A stretch of 64,000 nucleotides of DNA from Rhizorhabdus phycosphaerae (GTDB lineage Bacteria > Pseudomonadota > Alphaproteobacteria > Sphingomonadales > Sphingomonadaceae): NCBI RefSeq assembly GCF_011044255.1, contig NZ_CP049107.1, positions 744,001 through 808,000 of the forward strand, in the 5' to 3' direction. Positions 60,722 through 64,000 of this stretch are shown here, piece by piece (the stretch's first letter is position 1; each line of letters starts with the position of its first letter). The notes beneath the pieces are model-generated. The model saw nothing but the letters and a program-made list of their open reading frames with translations. It did no database searches and had not been told where the DNA came from. Made by a program: the position numbers and the translations under genes.

Positions 60722-61238
60722 CGAGGAACCGCGTGACGCCGCCGTCGTTCCAGCCCGAACGGCACAAGGCCGGCTCCGGGGCGTTTCCGGGAGTGCCCCG
60801 GCTCCCCTATAAGGCCAGCGCGACATGACCTGCTTTCCCGTCGACACGCTCGTCTTCACTCCGGCCGACGTCGATCTGTCGAGATCGCCGCTGGCGGCCG
60901 GAATGGCGCGCGCGGGGGTCGAGACCTATGTGCTCGGCGCCTTCAATCCGGGCCTGACGCGGCTGCCGGGCGGGAACCTGCTGATGATGGTCCGCGTGGC
61001 CGAAGCGCTCCGGAACCCGATCCGGGACGGACATGTCCACTCGATCCGCTGGGACGAGGACAAGGGCTATGTCGTCGATGCCTGGCCCCTTGCACTCGCC
61101 GACACCGCCGATCCGCGTCTGTTCAGACTCCATGGCGGCGGCTGGAAGATCCTGGCGCTCACCTCGCTGTCCTGGTTGCTGCCGGTGGAATTGAGCCCCG
61201 ACGGGCTCGATGTGCGCGCGATCCATTATGACCGGGCG
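60722..61238 (+). repeat. 517-bp imperfect direct repeat, right copy
   Basis: Pairs with 55484-56000. It carries the promoter and first 138 codons of the intact GH130 gene, which continues past the end of the repeat to 61967. Confidence 0.93.
60725..60749 (+). promoter_or_regulatory. EcfG-type promoter of the intact GH130 gene
   Basis: GGAAC (60725-60729), 16-base spacer, CGTT (60746-60749), about 75 bases upstream of the GH130 start. The element lies inside the repeat, so the intact gene kept its promoter after the insertion. Confidence 0.7.
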
Positions 61239-61967
61239 ATCGCACCCCAAGGCAGCTACCAATGCTATGGCATCGAGGATGCGCGAATAAGCCGCGTGGA
61301 CGGCCGCTATCTGATGACCACCTGCTCGGTCAGCCCCGAGCGCCACTCCACCACGCTCTACAGTTCGCAGGACGGTTTCGTCTGGTCATTCGAGGATATC
61401 GTGCTCGATCACCAGAACAAGGACATGCTGATCTTCGAAGGCCTGATCGACGGCCAGTATTGGGCGCAGACCCGGCCCCTCGGCGACCATTTCTTCGCCT
61501 ATCCGCCGGACAGCCCGTGGCGTGCCGGACCTTCGATCAACCTCGCGAGTTCTCCCGACGCGCTGCACTGGAAGCCCTGCCGCCGGCCGGGCCTTCGCGC
61601 GCGGGCCGGCACCGTAGCGACTGCACGCATGGGCGGCGGCGCTCCGCCCCTGTTAACCAGCATCAATGGGCGTCGGGGATGGCTGAGCCTGTGGCATGGC
61701 GTCGAACCCAAGGAGGTCGTCGGCATCTATCGGACCTATTGGTCGCTGCTCGATCCGGACGATCCATCGGTCGTCCTGGCGACGCAGGAAGCTCCCCTGC
61801 TCGAAGCCAATCCCGAACTGACGAAACCGCTCGAAGCGCTTCTCTATCTGCGGGACGTGGTCTTCACGACAGGCATCGTCGAGGCCGACGGGCATTTCAT
61901 CGTCGCCTCGGGCGAGGCCGACCTCGCCTGCCGAATCACGCATCTGCCGGCATCGGCCTTCGCGTGA
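60825..61967 (+). CDS. GH130 family glycosidase/phosphorylase
   Basis: A 380-residue five-bladed beta-propeller enzyme of GH130, a family of mannoside phosphorylases and related hydrolases. Key segments are AFNPGLTRLPGGNLLMMVRVAE, SIRWDEDKGYVVD, the catalytic GIEDARI (aspartate proton donor, about residue 150), DMLIFEGLIDGQYWAQTRP and, near the end, VVFTTGIVEADGHFIVASGEAD. The frame starts at the ATG at 60825. It is the intact partner of the truncated copy at 55587 and probably under EcfG control. A glycosyltransferase gene nearby at 63735 suggests a shared role in a mannose-containing or storage/compatible saccharide. Substrate not determined. Confidence 0.88.
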   Translation: MTCFPVDTLVFTPADVDLSRSPLAAGMARAGVETYVLGAFNPGLTRLPGGNLLMMVRVAEALRNPIRDGHVHSIRWDEDKGYVVDAWPLALADTADPRLFRLHGGGWKILALTSLSWLLPVELSPDGLDVRAIHYDRAIAPQGSYQCYGIEDARISRVDGRYLMTTCSVSPERHSTTLYSSQDGFVWSFEDIVLDHQNKDMLIFEGLIDGQYWAQTRPLGDHFFAYPPDSPWRAGPSINLASSPDALHWKPCRRPGLRARAGTVATARMGGGAPPLLTSINGRRGWLSLWHGVEPKEVVGIYRTYWSLLDPDDPSVVLATQEAPLLEANPELTKPLEALLYLRDVVFTTGIVEADGHFIVASGEADLACRITHLPASAFA

Positions 61968-62021
61968 CCGGCAACCGCTCCGCCGCCCCGCTGCGATCAG
62001 GGGCGGCGGCGGCGGCGCGCC

Positions 62022-62492
62022 TTACTCTTCGAGCAGGGCGCGCAGCATCCAGGCGGTCTGTTCGTGGATACCGATACGCTGGGTCAGCAGGTCGGCGGTC
62101 GGCTCGTCGCTGGCGGCCTCGACCGCAGGATAGAGCGAGCGGGCGGTACGGGCCGCGGCCTCGTGCCCTTTGGCCAGGATCGCCACCATCTCGAGTGCCT
62201 TGGGCGGGACCGTCGGCGCGTCCGGCAGCGAACTCAGCTCGGAATATTGAGCATAGGAGCCGGGGGCGGGGAAGCCGAGCGAACGAATGCGCTCCGCGAT
62301 CGGATCGACCGCGTTCCACAGCTCGGTATATTGCGCCATGAACATGGCATGGAGGCTGTTGAACATCGGCCCAGTAACATTCCAGTGGAAGTTATGGGTG
62401 GTCAGATAGAGGGTATAGGTGTCCGCCAGCAGACGCCCCAACCCTTCCGAGATCGTCTTCCGATCCTGTTCGTCTATTCCGATGTTCACCAT
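62022..62492 (-). CDS. dps: Dps family DNA-binding ferritin-like protein
   Basis: A 156-residue protein of the Dps family, which forms a 12-subunit shell that oxidises and stores iron and shields DNA from peroxide. Ferroxidase-site residues are in LTTHNFHWNVTGPMFNSLHAMFMAQYTELWNAVDPIAER (H, H, D and E across the dimer). The C-terminus HEQTAWMLRALLEE is normal, and the N-terminus lacks a long lysine tail. AGGAGAC lies upstream of the ATG at 62492. It converges with the GH130 gene. Confidence 0.93.
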   Translation of the reverse strand: MVNIGIDEQDRKTISEGLGRLLADTYTLYLTTHNFHWNVTGPMFNSLHAMFMAQYTELWNAVDPIAERIRSLGFPAPGSYAQYSELSSLPDAPTVPPKALEMVAILAKGHEAAARTARSLYPAVEAASDEPTADLLTQRIGIHEQTAWMLRALLEE

Positions 62493-62631
62493 GGACGTCT
62501 CCTGAGCTTCGAGGCCTGCTTTGCCCCGCCGCACGCACCCGGCGGGATCTCCACCGCGTGAATAGCCCGCCAGCCGCGTCCACCCAAGCGCTAAGACGTG
62601 CTGTGGAAAGCCTCTTTCGTCCGCCGCTCGA

Positions 62632-63519
62632 CTACCAGAGGATGTTGCGCCGATCGGGCTCCAGCGGCTCGGGCGCCGGTTCGCCCAGCGCCTGCAACAG
62701 GTCTATCTCGATCGTCCGGCACATCGCAGACAGCGGAAGATCATGCACGTCGTTGGCGAAAGGATCGACCAGATCGTCGCCGATGGCGAGCACCGCCAGG
62801 AACATCAAGCCCGCGATCATGGATCCGAAGGGGGTGGCATAGCCCAGCGTCTCGACCAGCCCGATCGGCAGGAAGATGCAGAAGAGGTGGGTGAACAGCA
62901 CAGGGAAGAAGCGATATTGGTTGGGCAGCGGCGTGTTCTTGAGCCGCTCCATTCCGCCCTGCGCATTGGAGATGTCGACCATTACCCGCTCGAGCGACGC
63001 CTGCTGGATCGTGTCGATCCAGCCATGGGCTCGCGCCTGCTCGATCCGCATTCCCATGCCCTCGATCAGCCCGTTGGCGATGTTTGTGCGCTGCAACGAC
63101 TTCTGAGCAGGCCCATCGGGCAGGAACCTTTCAACATTGCCGTCCATGGGCTGACGCCGCAGCTGGCAGCGCAGGGCGTGGACATAGGCGATCTGACGGA
63201 AGACGACCTCGCGCCGCACGGCCTCGGCCTCGGGAAGCGAGAGATAGGCCTTGGCAGCACGAACCAGGCTCCTGCTGGCGTTGATCATCTGCCCCCAGAG
63301 TTCCCTACCCTCCCACCATCGCTGATAGGCCGAATTGCTTCGGAAGCCGAGAAACAGGGCAAGGACCGAACCAAAGAGTGTTAGCGGCAGCCCAGGCGCC
63401 CGGAACGGCAGAACATAATAGGTGATGGTGACGATCACGTCCCACAGGAAAAGGAGAAGCGCAGGCTTCCACACTTCGCGGGCAATCTGCGTCAGACGGG
63501 GGACATCGGCGATGATCAT
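62632..63519 (-). CDS. Bestrophin-like (UPF0187) ion channel family protein
   Basis: A 295-residue membrane protein of the bestrophin family, whose bacterial members form cation-conducting pentameric channels. Typical features are an N-terminal helix (WKPALLLFLWDVIVTITYYVL), RSNSAYQRWWEGRELWGQMINASRSL, NQYRFFPVLFTHLFCIFLPIGLVETLG and GDDLVDPFANDVHDLPLSAMCRTIEIDLLQ near the C-terminus. The start at 63519 fits the family. It may help with membrane potential or osmotic control, which is not shown here. Confidence 0.9.
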   Translation of the reverse strand: MIIADVPRLTQIAREVWKPALLLFLWDVIVTITYYVLPFRAPGLPLTLFGSVLALFLGFRSNSAYQRWWEGRELWGQMINASRSLVRAAKAYLSLPEAEAVRREVVFRQIAYVHALRCQLRRQPMDGNVERFLPDGPAQKSLQRTNIANGLIEGMGMRIEQARAHGWIDTIQQASLERVMVDISNAQGGMERLKNTPLPNQYRFFPVLFTHLFCIFLPIGLVETLGYATPFGSMIAGLMFLAVLAIGDDLVDPFANDVHDLPLSAMCRTIEIDLLQALGEPAPEPLEPDRRNILW

Positions 63520-63734
63520 GGGTGATTATGCTATCCAGCTCCACCGCCGATCGTCCGGCGGCGCGGCCTATAATCCTTGCGCCCCCCTTTTGTTTCCTTC
63601 GTGCAAAAGCGCGCTGCGGACCGCCCGTTCCTCATCCGTTAAGAATTGTGGCGCATCGCCCCCGAAACCAATGAAACTATTGCGCCGCAGCATCATTCTA
63701 TCCCTGTCGACAGCCGGGGAAGGAAGCACAGCAG

Positions 63735-64000
63735 ATGCAAGAACAGATCCGCTCCATCCTGAAGGCCGCCCTCGGAAGCCGGGCCGCGCCAGGAACGATC
63801 GAGCATATCGCCGTCGTGGGCAACGCCCTGCCCCGCCGCTGTGGCCTGGCCACCTTCACGTCGCACGTCGTGGACGCCCTGCGGGATCGCTTCCCCGGGC
63901 TGGTCGTCGACCATTATGCGATGGATGACCGGTCGGGCATCGAATATCCCGCCAATGTGCACACCATCGCCGCCGACGATCCCGCCGCCTACCGCCTGGC
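63735..64000 (+). CDS. Glycosyltransferase, GT4-type, N-terminal part (runs off the window)
   Basis: The first 88 codons of a larger gene cut by the window end. The N-terminus includes IEHIAVVGNALPRRCGLATFTSHVVDAL, a form I associate with the group 1/4 glycosyltransferases often encoded near GH130 genes in alphaproteobacteria. The ATG at 63735 has AGGAAG upstream at wide spacing. The donor and acceptor sites lie beyond the window. Paired with the GH130 gene it suggests a mannosyl-type saccharide pathway. Confidence 0.72.
   Translation, partial: MQEQIRSILKAALGSRAAPGTIEHIAVVGNALPRRCGLATFTSHVVDALRDRFPGLVVDHYAMDDRSGIEYPANVHTIAADDPAAYRL

Noticed and set aside
63598-63636. A possible minus-strand GGAAC-N17-CTTT element before the bestrophin-like gene
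   Set aside because: The -10 half differs from CGTT and the distance to the start is over 90 bases; not strong enough to list as a promoter.

Overview
The window looks like chromosome from a sphingomonad-type alphaproteobacterium (Sphingomonas or a close relative). Supporting signs are the high G+C backbone, a SciP/DUF1153 gene, a recJ-glpX-hom cluster, gltB and gltD on one strand, a DUF6065 gene, a GH130 enzyme near a glycosyltransferase, and general-stress (EcfG-type) promoters of the form GGAAC-N16/17-CGTT. No ribosomal RNA, phage structural genes, transposase or CRISPR array was seen.

Layout. 1-6.8 kb: tail of a MocR-like PLP protein, pdxH, a cation-diffusion-facilitator transporter, a PhzF-family enzyme, mnmA, sciP, a GlsB/YeaQ-like stress membrane protein, DUF6065 and small unknowns. 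6.8-13.4 kb: a SIMPL-domain protein divergent from an RND efflux operon (adaptor and pump) whose promoter overlaps a perfect inverted repeat, then DUF445. 13.8-18 kb: a three-gene signalling module (OmpR-type regulator, LysM-FecR protein, CHASE2 histidine kinase). 18-25 kb: a flavin-binding stress protein, AsmA, tRNA-Glu, recJ, glpX, hom. 25-30.5 kb: a glutamine-rich stress peptide behind a perfect EcfG promoter, OsmC, a lipoprotein hydrolase, an in-frame hydrolase-dehydrogenase fusion and a secreted glycosidase-like protein. 30.6-41 kb: recN, FKBP, ligA, a CHASE3 hybrid kinase, an aminotransferase, a DEAD-box helicase and a secreted M20 peptidase.

41.1-46.4 kb is the first accessory stretch. 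G+C falls, 20-bp repeats flank an orphan gene, and two TIR-class genes (TIR plus two membrane helices; winged-helix-like region plus TIR-like domain) converge with only 38 bp between them. This is a candidate abortive-infection locus. 46.5-55.1 kb returns to housekeeping: gltB, DUF2059 and gltD (gltD has its ribosome site inside a hairpin), uppP and an NDUFA9-like protein, then tRNA-Leu(CAG).

55.5-61.2 kb is the second and most striking accessory region. A 517-bp imperfect direct repeat, about 96 percent identical by hand count, carries the promoter and 5' third of a GH130 gene on the left and is continuous with the intact gene on the right. Between the copies sits a one-directional restriction-modification island: a PD-(D/E)XK-like protein, Vsr, a cytosine-5 methyltransferase, a second PD-(D/E)XK-like protein and an amino-methyltransferase-like protein. 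The structure fits integration of a circle by a single crossover, and the two nuclease-like proteins may be subunits of one restriction enzyme. The window closes with Dps, a bestrophin-family channel and the start of a glycosyltransferase.
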